DNA of 23,315 nucleotides from Micavibrio aeruginosavorus. GTDB taxonomy: Bacteria; Pseudomonadota; Alphaproteobacteria; UBA9219. Under the pieces are notes generated by a model, which was not told the DNA's origin, did no database searches, and saw nothing but the letters and a program-made list of their open reading frames with translations. The stretch is taken from NCBI GenBank assembly GCA_020720905.1, contig DYNT01000006.1, forward strand, positions 1 through 23,315, in the 5' to 3' direction. Positions 1 to 7,256 of the stretch are shown here, piece by piece. A program made the translations under genes and the position numbers. Each line of letters opens with the position of its first letter. Within the stretch, counting starts at the first letter, position 1.

Positions 1-89
1 TCAAAATTATCTCACATGGTTCCGGGCTTACAATGCTGGGCTTGGCCGGTGGCTTCGTCTTTGTGGTGGGACTCTTGCACAGGCGCTAA
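1..89 (+). CDS. C-terminal end of an unidentified membrane protein (5' truncated by window edge)
   Basis: The frame beginning at base 3 is open from the window edge to a TAA at 87-89 and gives 28 residues. A hydrophobic stretch (LGLAGGFVFVVGLL) is followed by the basic tail HRR. This looks like a last transmembrane helix with a short cytoplasmic tail, as in many polytopic glycan or glycosyltransferase membrane proteins, but nothing identifies the family. It ends 5 nt before the stop codon of the convergent GtrA-family gene, and that tight packing supports a real gene end. The function cannot be named from this fragment. Confidence 0.45.
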   Translation, partial: KIISHGSGLTMLGLAGGFVFVVGLLHRR

Positions 90-94
90 GGGTT

Positions 95-526
95 TCAACG
101 GAAAACAAGCTTCTTTGACGCGAAGAAGTTAAAGAACATGCCTGTTGCCGTGCCGCCAAGAAGCCCCAGAACGGGATAGGCATAGACCAACGGGATCAGG
201 CTGACCATCAGCGTATACGTGCCGCGATTAAACACGATGCCCACTGCGCAAACGGTGGCGAATTTGGTCCATTGTTTGGCTAAGGACTCATGCGCGTGAT
301 CGCGAAAGGTGAAAAGGCGGTTGCCGATCCATGTGATCGTGACGGCAAAGGGAAAGGCGAAAAAGCCTGCCGCGATGTGCCCAAGGCCAAGAGCCTCAAT
401 CCCGCTATACAAAAAAGCCGTATCGACGATAAAGCCGACCAAGCCAACAATCCCGAATTTCAGGAATTGAACGGTTGTGGGGTGGCGCAGAAAAAGAAAA
501 CACGTTGGAAAGTAGGGGGATGGCAT
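95..526 (-). CDS. GtrA-family membrane protein (lipid-linked sugar flippase-like)
   Basis: The protein has 143 residues, the usual length for the GtrA/DPMS family. It shows four hydrophobic segments, at about residues 22-44, 48-68, 88-110 and 116-136. Family marks are FLKFGIVGLVGFIVD near the first helix, TWIGNRLFTFR after the second and NFFASKKLVFR at the C-terminus. Members are thought to help move polyprenyl-linked sugars across the inner membrane for O-antigen glucosylation or other glycan modification; the substrate here is unknown. The ATG at 526 lies 5 nt after the stop of the upstream dehydratase gene, so it is the last gene of the minus-strand polysaccharide operon and is probably translationally coupled. 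No strong Shine-Dalgarno is seen, only a weak CGGGGA. Confidence 0.85.
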   Translation of the reverse strand: MPSPYFPTCFLFLRHPTTVQFLKFGIVGLVGFIVDTAFLYSGIEALGLGHIAAGFFAFPFAVTITWIGNRLFTFRDHAHESLAKQWTKFATVCAVGIVFNRGTYTLMVSLIPLVYAYPVLGLLGGTATGMFFNFFASKKLVFR

Positions 527-531
527 GATGA

Positions 532-2451
532 TTATCCCCGTTTGAATTCAGGGACTAACTCTTCTAGGCGGGCGATGGCGGCGGTTTCGGTCATGCCGGC
601 TTGCAACAATGTCGCGAAGTTGGCCAGCGTTTGCTGCAACTGCGGCAATTCAACCGTTGGTGATTTGGCAAGGCGCACGCCATCGGCGGTCGAGGGGATC
701 AGCTCTTCACTTGGCGCGAAAAGCTCTTCGTACATTTTCTCCCCCGGACGAAGCCCTGTATAAGTAATTTTGATATCTTCATCGGGTTTTAGGCCTGCAA
801 GGCGGATCATCTGCCGCGCAAGGTCGGCAATCTTGACGGGTTGTCCCATATCCAAAACCATCACCTTGCCGCGTCCGTCCCCTGGTTGCACGCCTAAGGC
901 TGAGGCTTGTAGCACCAGCTCTACGGCCTCGCGCACTGTCATGAAATAGCGCGTGATGTCGGGATGCGTCACGGTAACGGGGTCACCCTTGGCAATTTGT
1001 TCTTGAAAGCGCGGCACGACAGAGCCCGTTGACCCTAGCACGTTGCCAAAGCGCACCGTCACAAAACGCGATGAGGGCGAGAGCAAATCAAGCGCCTGAA
1101 TATACATCTCGGCAAGGCGTTTTGTCGCCCCCATGACGTTGGTGGGGTGGACAGCTTTATCGGTTGAAATCATGACCATGGCCGCCACGCCTGCTTTGGC
1201 GGCGCAATCAGCGACAAGGCGTGTGCCGATTACGTTGGTCAGAAGGGCTTCGCGGGCGTTAAACTCGGCAATCGGAACATGCTTGATCGCGGCGGCGTGG
1301 AAAACAAGGTCTGGCTTTTCATCGCGGAAGATTTGCGATAGCCGCGCTGCATCGCGCACATCGGCGATATAAGCGCGCTTGCTTTGCAGGGGGAGCGCCT
1401 CATGGATTTCCATCTCGATTTTATAAAGGTTGAACTCGCTGGCATCCACCATGATAAGAAAAGAAGGGTTAAGGGCTGCTATTTGCCGAACCAATTCAGA
1501 GCCAATTGTGCCGCCTGCGCCCGTTACCAAAACGCGCTTGCCCGTCACCAAAGCGCCAATAGCATCGCGGTTGAGGATTGTTTCAGGGCGTCCCAGCAAA
1601 TCTTCAAGTGCGATGGGCTGATCACGCATGGTCTGCTTGGTTTGAAGATCGTTGCTCAGCTCGGTCAAGGCGGGAAGGCGCGAGAGCTTAAGCCCCAACG
1701 CGGTGCATTGATCCAAAAGACCTGCTATCATCGGCGCGTTCATGCGCGTTGTGGCGCGTGTGATGACCACGCGGCTGGGGGTGCGATCCTTATCACGTAA
1801 CAGATCAACGATGTGCGGCAGATCCTCAACAGTTCCCATCACGGGGATGCCATGGACGTGACGGCCTACGCGCTTGGCGTTTTCGCCGACGATGCCGACA
1901 ATGCGAAAGGGCGCTTGTGGGTTGCTCCCCACGGCGCGGATGAACAGATCGGCCTCATCGCCTGCGCCGATCAAAAGGACGTTGACGCGCCCGCCACCCG
2001 ATTTCTCCCACAGGGCGCTCAGGCGTCTTTCACGCATGACGCGCAGCAACATGCGCGGCCCGCTGAGTCCCGCCATTACGATAAACCAAATAATAAAGGG
2101 CAGCGTGCGCGGCACGCCGTCAAGGCGCATGACCAAAAAAGCGACGATGGTGTAAGCCACAACGGCAACAGTCGTTGTTTTCAAAATCTGGCTTAAATCG
2201 CGCAACGAGGCAAAAGCCCAAATCCCGCGATAAAGACCGCCAAACCAAAAGACGATGGCGCAGGTCAGGGTGAACAGACCCGTTCCCGCTAGTATTTGTT
2301 GAACGGGGACTTGTACGATTCCATCGCCCAAACGAAAATAAAGTGCGATGATATAGGCCAAAGACGCAATCACGACATCGTGGAGAAAGGCAAGGCCGCG
2401 ACGGCTGAGGCGATGAAGGCGAAAGAGGCGAAGGGAAGGGATGATTTTCAT
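532..2451 (-). CDS. capD: Membrane-bound nucleotide-sugar 4,6-dehydratase, CapD/WbpM/PglF type
   Basis: This 639-residue protein has the full architecture of large inner-membrane sugar-nucleotide 4,6-dehydratases. Residues about 22-130 hold four membrane segments. A first degenerate Rossmann region starts at NVLLIGAGDEAD (157-168). The catalytic short-chain-dehydrogenase domain starts at about 303, with the NAD-binding motif TGAGGTIG at 310-317. The active-site region reads STDKAVHPTNVMGATKR (429-445): M440 stands where classical dehydratases carry the catalytic Tyr, and K444 is kept. This Met-x-x-x-Lys form is the known norm for the WbpM/PglF branch. LRPGEK at 567-572 is also typical. The likely reaction is UDP-GlcNAc to the 4-keto-6-deoxy sugar, the first step to QuiNAc, FucNAc or bacillosamine. 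The gene starts 3 nt after the stop of the sugar-phosphate transferase, which would use the product. The exact sugar is inferred. Confidence 0.93.
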   Translation of the reverse strand: MKIIPSLRLFRLHRLSRRGLAFLHDVVIASLAYIIALYFRLGDGIVQVPVQQILAGTGLFTLTCAIVFWFGGLYRGIWAFASLRDLSQILKTTTVAVVAYTIVAFLVMRLDGVPRTLPFIIWFIVMAGLSGPRMLLRVMRERRLSALWEKSGGGRVNVLLIGAGDEADLFIRAVGSNPQAPFRIVGIVGENAKRVGRHVHGIPVMGTVEDLPHIVDLLRDKDRTPSRVVITRATTRMNAPMIAGLLDQCTALGLKLSRLPALTELSNDLQTKQTMRDQPIALEDLLGRPETILNRDAIGALVTGKRVLVTGAGGTIGSELVRQIAALNPSFLIMVDASEFNLYKIEMEIHEALPLQSKRAYIADVRDAARLSQIFRDEKPDLVFHAAAIKHVPIAEFNAREALLTNVIGTRLVADCAAKAGVAAMVMISTDKAVHPTNVMGATKRLAEMYIQALDLLSPSSRFVTVRFGNVLGSTGSVVPRFQEQIAKGDPVTVTHPDITRYFMTVREAVELVLQASALGVQPGDGRGKVMVLDMGQPVKIADLARQMIRLAGLKPDEDIKITYTGLRPGEKMYEELFAPSEELIPSTADGVRLAKSPTVELPQLQQTLANFATLLQAGMTETAAIARLEELVPEFKRG

Positions 2452-2454
2452 GGG

Positions 2455-3531
2455 TCAATGAACTTTCTTGGCACTTTTGGCCAAAGAGACCAAAAGACTA
2501 ACGATGATCAATACACTAAGGCCTAGGCCAAGCCAAGGGGCTGCCATGGCCAGCAGGGCTGCGCCAAACAACGCGCTATTGGCGGCGATGAGCCTATATA
2601 AAACAGGCTTTGGGTTTCCTTCGCCCAGCGTGGCGCGTTGATAGAAGTGCTGGCAGTGCGCTTGCCAGACCTTTTCGCCCCGCAAGGCGCGGCGCGTGAT
2701 CGTGATCCCGCTATCGGCCAGATAGTAGAGGGGCAAGATCAGGGCGGGCAGCATAAGGCCTAGCGTTGCTATTTTAATCAGCAGATACCCGACCAAAAAG
2801 CCAAGAGGGATGCTGCCGACATCGCCCATAAAGAGCCTTGCCGGAGGCCAGTTGTAAACCAAAAAGCCTGCGCTTGATCCAATAATCATGGCACATAAAG
2901 CCAAGTCGTGAGGCATAAGGGCTTGCGGATCAAGCGTGGTCATCGCGCCGATGAGGGAGGCGATACCCATCGTTACCGTGATGGTTTGTGTGCCGGTCAA
3001 GCCATCAATGCCGTCCATAAAATTGTACAGATTCATAAACCATGCCCAGCCAAGAATCATCAAAGCGCGATCCAGCCAAAAGGGCAGCCCCGCGCCAAAC
3101 AACGTCGCATGGTCACCCAGCGCAAAGCTTGCGATCAAGGCGGCAAGCAAATGGATGGCAAGGCGAAGGCTGGCACGCAGGCTCTTTCTGTCATCCAGCC
3201 ATGAAATGCCCATCAAAAGCAAAACGCTGGCGAGAAGATAGAGAAAAGAAAACGGGATCCCCGCGCCCACCCAATCCGTCATGCCAGCGAAGGCTGGCAT
3301 CCCATTTGTTATAGAAAAAAAGACGGAAAACAAATGGATCAACACCATCCCCACCACAATCACGGCCATCATGGCAAGGCCTCCGCCGCGAGGCACGGGC
3401 GTGGTGTGCATGCTGCGCTCATTGGGAACATCCATCATCGCCTTGGCGATCAGACGCCCCTTTAGCCACCGCGTGGTGAGCGCGCTGGCAAGAAAAGCGA
3501 TGAGGATGATCACGTTAAAAGGGAGAGACAT
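2455..3531 (-). CDS. Polyprenyl-phosphate sugar-1-phosphate transferase (WecA/MraY family, WbpL-like)
   Basis: This 358-residue polytopic protein belongs to the glycosyltransferase-4/MraY family. It transfers a sugar-1-phosphate from a UDP-sugar to undecaprenyl phosphate at the cytoplasmic face and so starts glycan assembly. Landmarks in order are DVPNERSMHTTPVPRGGG (34-51), the Asp pair WLDDRKSL (111-118), NLYNFMDGIDGLTG (167-180) and ARLFMGDVGSIPLGF (231-245), each a substrate or Mg-binding loop of the family, among roughly ten hydrophobic segments. Being next to a WbpM-type dehydratase suggests a WbpL-like role with a FucNAc- or QuiNAc-type sugar. The spacing between the GGG motif and the DD pair is about 15-20 residues longer than I expect for the family. 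The excess falls at residues 74-92, where a palindromic DNA repeat has been inserted in frame. The Shine-Dalgarno before ATG 3531 is weak (TGGAT). Confidence 0.9.
   Translation of the reverse strand: MSLPFNVIILIAFLASALTTRWLKGRLIAKAMMDVPNERSMHTTPVPRGGGLAMMAVIVVGMVLIHLFSVFFSITNGMPAFAGMTDWVGAGIPFSFLYLLASVLLLMGISWLDDRKSLRASLRLAIHLLAALIASFALGDHATLFGAGLPFWLDRALMILGWAWFMNLYNFMDGIDGLTGTQTITVTMGIASLIGAMTTLDPQALMPHDLALCAMIIGSSAGFLVYNWPPARLFMGDVGSIPLGFLVGYLLIKIATLGLMLPALILPLYYLADSGITITRRALRGEKVWQAHCQHFYQRATLGEGNPKPVLYRLIAANSALFGAALLAMAAPWLGLGLSVLIIVSLLVSLAKSAKKVH
3278..3303. repeat. Dispersed palindromic repeat inserted in frame in a coding gene
   Basis: Bases 3281-3300 form a perfect hairpin, stem ATGCCAGC / GCTGGCAT with loop GAAG. 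Read with the gene on the minus strand, the unit is GGGATGCCAGCC...GGCATGACGG and encodes GMPAFAGMT. From memory, peptides such as PAFAGMT are widespread in proteobacterial predicted proteins because they translate dispersed REP-like palindromes. A related palindrome, GTCATTCCCGC...GCGGGAATGAC, lies in non-coding DNA at 9627-9652. A 17-nt string starting GGGGATCCCGTTTTC is shared between the minus strand at 3246-3262 and the plus strand at 7140-7156, so the inserted segment may extend to about 3246. Confidence 0.7.
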
Positions 3532-3584
3532 GGTTTATCCAGAAAACGGCTCTTCAAGGGGCGGCGCGGCAGGGTGCATCGGGA

Positions 3585-4433
3585 TTACCATTTGGCTTCG
3601 CGTAGTAACAACGAGCGCGTAGGGTCATAGCGGTCAAGAATCTCGTCACTGACACCTGTTGCGTGAAGGATGGCTATGCCTTGATTGAGCATTTGCAACA
3701 ACTCTTGTTGCCCTTTTCGCACGCTGAACGCGCCGCCGATCACAGAAATAGGTTTATCGAATACTTTGGCCAACTTCTGTTCGTTGTGTTGGTGATAAGC
3801 CTTTATGCTTAAGTCGTCTGTGATGATGAAATCGGCTTTCTTCGTCGTCACATTGGTCATCAATAAAGAAGGATCGCCCGATTGAGGCAGTTCCAAAAGG
3901 TGTGCCTTGGGAAGTTTTTCATTCACTAAAGCAAGGCTAACATCGCCATCCATGACGGACGCTGTAATAGTTGGTGTATTGAGATCGGCCATCGTTTTAA
4001 ACCGATGATCCCCCTCTCGGCCATAGATAAATACAGGGAAATGAACCAAGGGTGAGGTGTAATCGACAAAGGCGGCTTCGGTGTAATCCCAAGGACCATC
4101 GGTAAAACAAAGAGCATCAATCCTATCGCTGTTGAGGACTTCTGCCTGTTGCCCTGCCAAGACTTCGGCGGTCCATTCAATTTTAAGGTTGAGCTTTTTG
4201 GCAAGAGCCTCGATGAAATCTGGCGCAACGCCACTAAGTTTTTTGGTGTTGGGATCCATATCCGTCAACATGGGCCATAAAGCATACCCACAGCGCAGGG
4301 TGCGCGTGCGCATCACGCGCTCATATACTGTTTCTTTTTTGGGCGTTGAGACGTTGGTGATTGGGCCATGAAAGAGTGAAACGCCCAAGGCGATTAGGGC
4401 GACAATAAGCGGCAGTGATGAAGTTTTATTCAT
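3585..4433 (-). CDS. Periplasmic solute-binding protein, family 3 (amino-acid type), orphan
   Basis: The 282-residue product has an N-terminal hydrophobic segment (residues about 7-22, LPLIVALIALGVSLFH) that can act as a signal peptide or membrane anchor. It is followed by one bacterial extracellular solute-binding family-3 domain (about 40-265). Typical parts are RTLRCGYALWPMLTDM at the start of lobe 1, LSGVAPDFIEALAKKLNLKIEW, a middle lobe around SVMDGDVSLAL, and ADFIITDDLSIKAY followed by GGAFSVRKGQQELLQMLNQGI. The ATG at 4433 has a good Shine-Dalgarno (AAGGA, 7 nt upstream). No permease or ATPase gene is in the window. It sits inside a polysaccharide operon, 46 nt after the RmlD-like gene and 53 nt before the sugar-phosphate transferase. 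It may be a stray transporter component, a sensor partner, or a binding protein with a surface-glycan role. The ligand is unknown. Confidence 0.83.
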   Translation of the reverse strand: MNKTSSLPLIVALIALGVSLFHGPITNVSTPKKETVYERVMRTRTLRCGYALWPMLTDMDPNTKKLSGVAPDFIEALAKKLNLKIEWTAEVLAGQQAEVLNSDRIDALCFTDGPWDYTEAAFVDYTSPLVHFPVFIYGREGDHRFKTMADLNTPTITASVMDGDVSLALVNEKLPKAHLLELPQSGDPSLLMTNVTTKKADFIITDDLSIKAYHQHNEQKLAKVFDKPISVIGGAFSVRKGQQELLQMLNQGIAILHATGVSDEILDRYDPTRSLLLREAKW

Positions 4434-4479
4434 GACAAGATCCTTGCGGTTTTACAGGTGCATGCGTTCCTTTTGGTGA

Positions 4480-5394
4480 CTACCGTGGCATACGGCCTGC
4501 GTTGGCAAGGATGGTGAGGGAGGCGTTGATGCCATCCTGCCACGGCTTTTGCTCGATGCCATAGACTTCCTTGATCTTGCTGCACTCCAGCGCTGAATAA
4601 CGAGGGCGCAGTTTAAGGTGAGGCAAGTCGTTGCTGATAATCGGCGTAAGGCGTGGCTGTTTTTTCGTGTGAGGCGCATAGGCCTTCATCACGGCCTCGG
4701 TAAAGGTGCAGCGTGAGCACGCAGGCGTTCCGCACAGGTGAAAGGTTCCAAACCCATCCGTTTTGCCCGCAAGGATGGCCGTGCTCATCATGATCACGGC
4801 GCTTGCCACGTCAAGCACGGATGTCGGGCCAGCGATAATATCATTCACAACGCGCAGCTCGTCTTTCTCTTCGATGGCTTTAAGCGTGCTGGTGAGCAGA
4901 TTGCGACGAAAGGGGCCAAAGACCGAGGACACGCGCAAAATAACGTGAAAGGGCGTCTCGTGCCGGACGGATTCCTCGCCCATCATGCGGCTTTGGCCGT
5001 AATGGCTGACGGGGTTCATCTGATCGTCTGGCAGGTAGGGCGTGCTTTGGCGGCCATCAAAGACATAGTCGGTGGAGAGGTGGATCAAAGGAACATCAAG
5101 CGCCGCACACTGCGCGGCCATCTGCGCCACGGCGCGGAAATTAACAGCATCGGCGGTCTCGTGATCCTCCTCCGCGCCATCGATGCGGGCAAGGAAGGCG
5201 GCGTTGATCACAAGATTAGGTTTAAAATCTTGCATGGCGCTTCGCAAAGCCGCCGGATTGGTCACATCGCATTCGGCGCGAGAGAAAAGCCCCAATTTCC
5301 ACGAAGGAAAGGGCGTGTCTTGCGCCGCAAGGTGCTGCATCGCTTGGCCGACTTGTCCCGCCGCGCCAAGAAGCATGATACGGTGTTGTTGCAT
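4480..5394 (-). CDS. rfbD: RmlD-like dTDP-4-dehydrorhamnose reductase
   Basis: With the ATG at 5394 the protein has 304 residues, as expected for RmlD. The reading frame continues upstream to a TTG at 5472, but the extra 26 residues look non-conserved, whereas the ATG is directly followed by the Rossmann start HRIMLLGAAGQVG (GxxGxxG at residues 10-16) and has AAGGA about 11 nt upstream. STDYVFDG at 107-114 is the family hallmark. RmlD enzymes reduce dTDP-4-dehydro-L-rhamnose with NAD(P)H as the last step to dTDP-L-rhamnose. The active-site Tyr-x-x-x-Lys is changed: HYGQSRMMGEE gives Y132 and R136 (codon CGC). That makes the exact reaction less certain; related family members reduce other 4-keto sugars. 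rfbA, rfbB and rfbC are not in the window. It is the first gene of the polysaccharide run. Confidence 0.85.
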   Translation of the reverse strand: MQQHRIMLLGAAGQVGQAMQHLAAQDTPFPSWKLGLFSRAECDVTNPAALRSAMQDFKPNLVINAAFLARIDGAEEDHETADAVNFRAVAQMAAQCAALDVPLIHLSTDYVFDGRQSTPYLPDDQMNPVSHYGQSRMMGEESVRHETPFHVILRVSSVFGPFRRNLLTSTLKAIEEKDELRVVNDIIAGPTSVLDVASAVIMMSTAILAGKTDGFGTFHLCGTPACSRCTFTEAVMKAYAPHTKKQPRLTPIISNDLPHLKLRPRYSALECSKIKEVYGIEQKPWQDGINASLTILANAGRMPR

Positions 5395-5470
5395 AAGCAG
5401 CTTATTCCTTGACCAAAGGGGATTCGCCCCATGATGATAAAGGGGTGGGCAAAAACAAGCAAGACTGTTC

Positions 5471-5486
5471 AAAAAGAAGGCTTTTT
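5471..5486 (-). terminator. Possible weak terminator after the chemotaxis receptor gene
   Basis: A 6-bp AT-rich stem, AAAAAG / CTTTTT with loop CCTT on the minus strand, overlaps the last bases of the receptor gene and ends in a T run. It could end transcription of that gene before the polysaccharide operon. The stem is short and poor in G+C, so this is a weak call. Confidence 0.25.
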
Positions 5487-6825
5487 AGATGGCTTTGGCA
5501 TTGCGCAAGAAGGCTTGAACTTCGCTGCTTAGGCTTTCCGCCTCGCGGGACAAGGACGATGCGGCGTCAGAGACATGCGCCGAGGCATCCCCTGTTTCAT
5601 TGGCGCCTTGGCTGACATGGGTGATATTCACGGTCACAAGGCGCGTGCCTTCCGAAGCCTCTTGAACATTGCGTGCGATTTCGCGTGTGGCTTCGCCCTG
5701 CTGTTCCACGGAGGTTAAAATTGCGCCTGCAATCGCATTAATCTCGGTAATAATCTGGCTGATGCCTTGGATGGCATCGACAACCTCATTGGTTGAGGTT
5801 TGAATCTCATTCACCTGTTGGCTGATTTCTTCTGTCGCTTTTGTCGTTTGATTGGCCAGATTTTTGACCTCACTGGCTACGACGGCAAAGCCCTTGCCTG
5901 CTTCGCCTGCGCGTGCCGCCTCAATGGTGGCGTTAAGCGCCAAAAGGTTCGTTTGTCCGGCAATCGCGCTGATCAATTTAATGATGTCACCGATTTTTTG
6001 AGCGCCTTCGGCTAGTTTAGAGACAGTCAGGTTCGTTTTTTCCGCATCCTCAACAGCCTTGTTAGCGATTGAGGAGGACTGCCCCACCTGCCGCGAGATT
6101 TCCGCTACCGAAGCCGAAAGTTCCTCGGCGGCGGAGGCCACTGTTTGCACGTTGGCGCTGGCTTCCTCGGCGGCTGAGGCGACGCTTGTTGATTGCTCAA
6201 TCGTGTTGGTGGCGATAGAGGACATATGGTGCGCTGTGTCTTGCAACTTTTGGGCGGCAGAGGCGACTGTTTCAACCAGATCCGTTGTTTTGCTTTCAAA
6301 GGCTTTCATCAAAGTGTCCAGCTTACGGCCACGCTGCGCCCGATCCTCCAGCAAAGCCTCTTGATACGTTGATATGGCAATATCCATATCCAGCATAACG
6401 GCGCAATTGATGGCGCGGATCAGGGCGGCCATTTTAGCAGGCGACCACTTAAACTTCGCCACGATCAAATCGGTCAGGCAGCTTAGAACAAAATTGTACC
6501 CGCCAATATACCAGCGTGGCTCCAGCCCTATCTTGCAGTGGATCAACCCAATGCGATGAACGCTTTCATAATAAGCATCATCAAAGCGGCCAGAAAACAA
6601 ACCGCTCCAGTGAACGCATTGCGCTTTTTTCAGGCGCGGAATGTGATCGCCAGTCATGGCTGTAAGGACGGGGACGCTGCCAAGATGATTATAAAAGCCG
6701 TCCAAAATGGGCTGAAGGTTGACCTCAACCTGTGGCCAAATGCTGCGCAAAAGCTCAGATGTTTCGGCATCGATCTTCATAAATCGCAAGCGCTCGCGCA
6801 AAGAATCTAAGGCCGTTTCATTCAT
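5485..6825 (-). CDS. Soluble globin-coupled methyl-accepting chemotaxis protein (HemAT-like aerotaxis sensor)
   Basis: The 446-residue protein has no membrane segment. Residues about 10-165 form a protoglobin-type sensor domain. VHRIGLIHCKIGLEPRWYIGGY (89-110) matches the F-G region of globin-coupled sensors, with H96 the likely proximal heme ligand. Residues about 180-440 form a methyl-accepting signalling domain with the conserved hairpin tip IAGQTNLLALNATIEAARAG (288-307) followed by KGFAVVASEVKNLANQT (311-327), which binds CheA/CheW. By family analogy it senses O2 or another heme ligand in the cytoplasm and feeds the chemotaxis pathway. No CheR-docking pentapeptide is visible at the C-terminus. 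No chemotaxis genes lie nearby. The start at ATG 6825 has only a weak Shine-Dalgarno. It lies 90 nt upstream of the RmlD-like gene on the same strand. Confidence 0.92.
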   Translation of the reverse strand: MNETALDSLRERLRFMKIDAETSELLRSIWPQVEVNLQPILDGFYNHLGSVPVLTAMTGDHIPRLKKAQCVHWSGLFSGRFDDAYYESVHRIGLIHCKIGLEPRWYIGGYNFVLSCLTDLIVAKFKWSPAKMAALIRAINCAVMLDMDIAISTYQEALLEDRAQRGRKLDTLMKAFESKTTDLVETVASAAQKLQDTAHHMSSIATNTIEQSTSVASAAEEASANVQTVASAAEELSASVAEISRQVGQSSSIANKAVEDAEKTNLTVSKLAEGAQKIGDIIKLISAIAGQTNLLALNATIEAARAGEAGKGFAVVASEVKNLANQTTKATEEISQQVNEIQTSTNEVVDAIQGISQIITEINAIAGAILTSVEQQGEATREIARNVQEASEGTRLVTVNITHVSQGANETGDASAHVSDAASSLSREAESLSSEVQAFLRNAKAI

Positions 6826-6920
6826 GGGGTATGTCCAGCATTAAGGGGGATAGAAAAGGGCGGAGAGGGGGGCTTGGCAAGAGGGTACGGTTAATTCTTC
6901 TTTTTGTACAGCAAAAACAG

Positions 6921-7190
6921 TTCAAGAGTTGGCAAAACAGAATCATTTTTCCCCCTCTCTCGACCTCTCCCCTTGCGGGGGAGGAAATGAAAACTTAGGC
7001 TTACGCAGTAAGTCTTAGTTTTTATAGGTGGGGGTCACAAATGATGCAAAGAGATAACCCCCCACCTAGTTTTTCTAGGGCTTACTGACGTAAACCCAAG
7101 AAAAACTTTTCTCCCCCGTAAGGGGGGAGGTATAAAGGTGGGGATCCCGTTTTCTTGTTTTTTTCTGCTGCCAAAAAACCAACTCTTGAA
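6921..7190. repeat. 270-bp imperfect inverted-repeat element (MITE-like) between divergent genes
   Basis: The 431-bp gap between the receptor and rarA starts is largely one palindromic element. Its ends are a perfect 12-bp inverted pair, TTCAAGAGTTGG (6921-6932) and CCAACTCTTGAA (7179-7190). Further in, CTCCCC-TTGC-GGGGGAG (about 6967-6983) faces CTCCCCCGTAAGGGGGGAG (7111-7129). The centre pairs TAGGTGGGGG (about 7025-7034) with CCCCCACCTA (about 7060-7069), and CTTACGCAGTAAG with CTTACTGACGTAA. I see no open frame worth calling and no clear target-site duplication. The length, terminal inverted repeats and lack of coding capacity fit a miniature inverted-repeat element. A bidirectional regulatory or terminator structure is the alternative. 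The remaining gap sequence (6826-6920, 7191-7256) must hold both promoters, but I see no convincing -10/-35 pair. Confidence 0.7.
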
Positions 7191-7256
7191 GTGGAAGGTG
7201 TATACAGTGAATAAAAAGGAGGCGCTCTTTCTAGGGCGGTTGCCGGATCAGAACAA

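Noticed and set aside
532..2451. Loss of catalytic Tyr (Met440) in the dehydratase as a sign of inactivation
   Set aside because: The Met-x-x-x-Lys form is the established state in the WbpM/PglF branch, so it is normal here.
5395..5472. N-terminal extension of the RmlD-like protein from a TTG at 5472
   Set aside because: The extra 26 residues do not resemble the family, while ATG 5394 directly precedes the Rossmann motif and has an upstream AAGGA.
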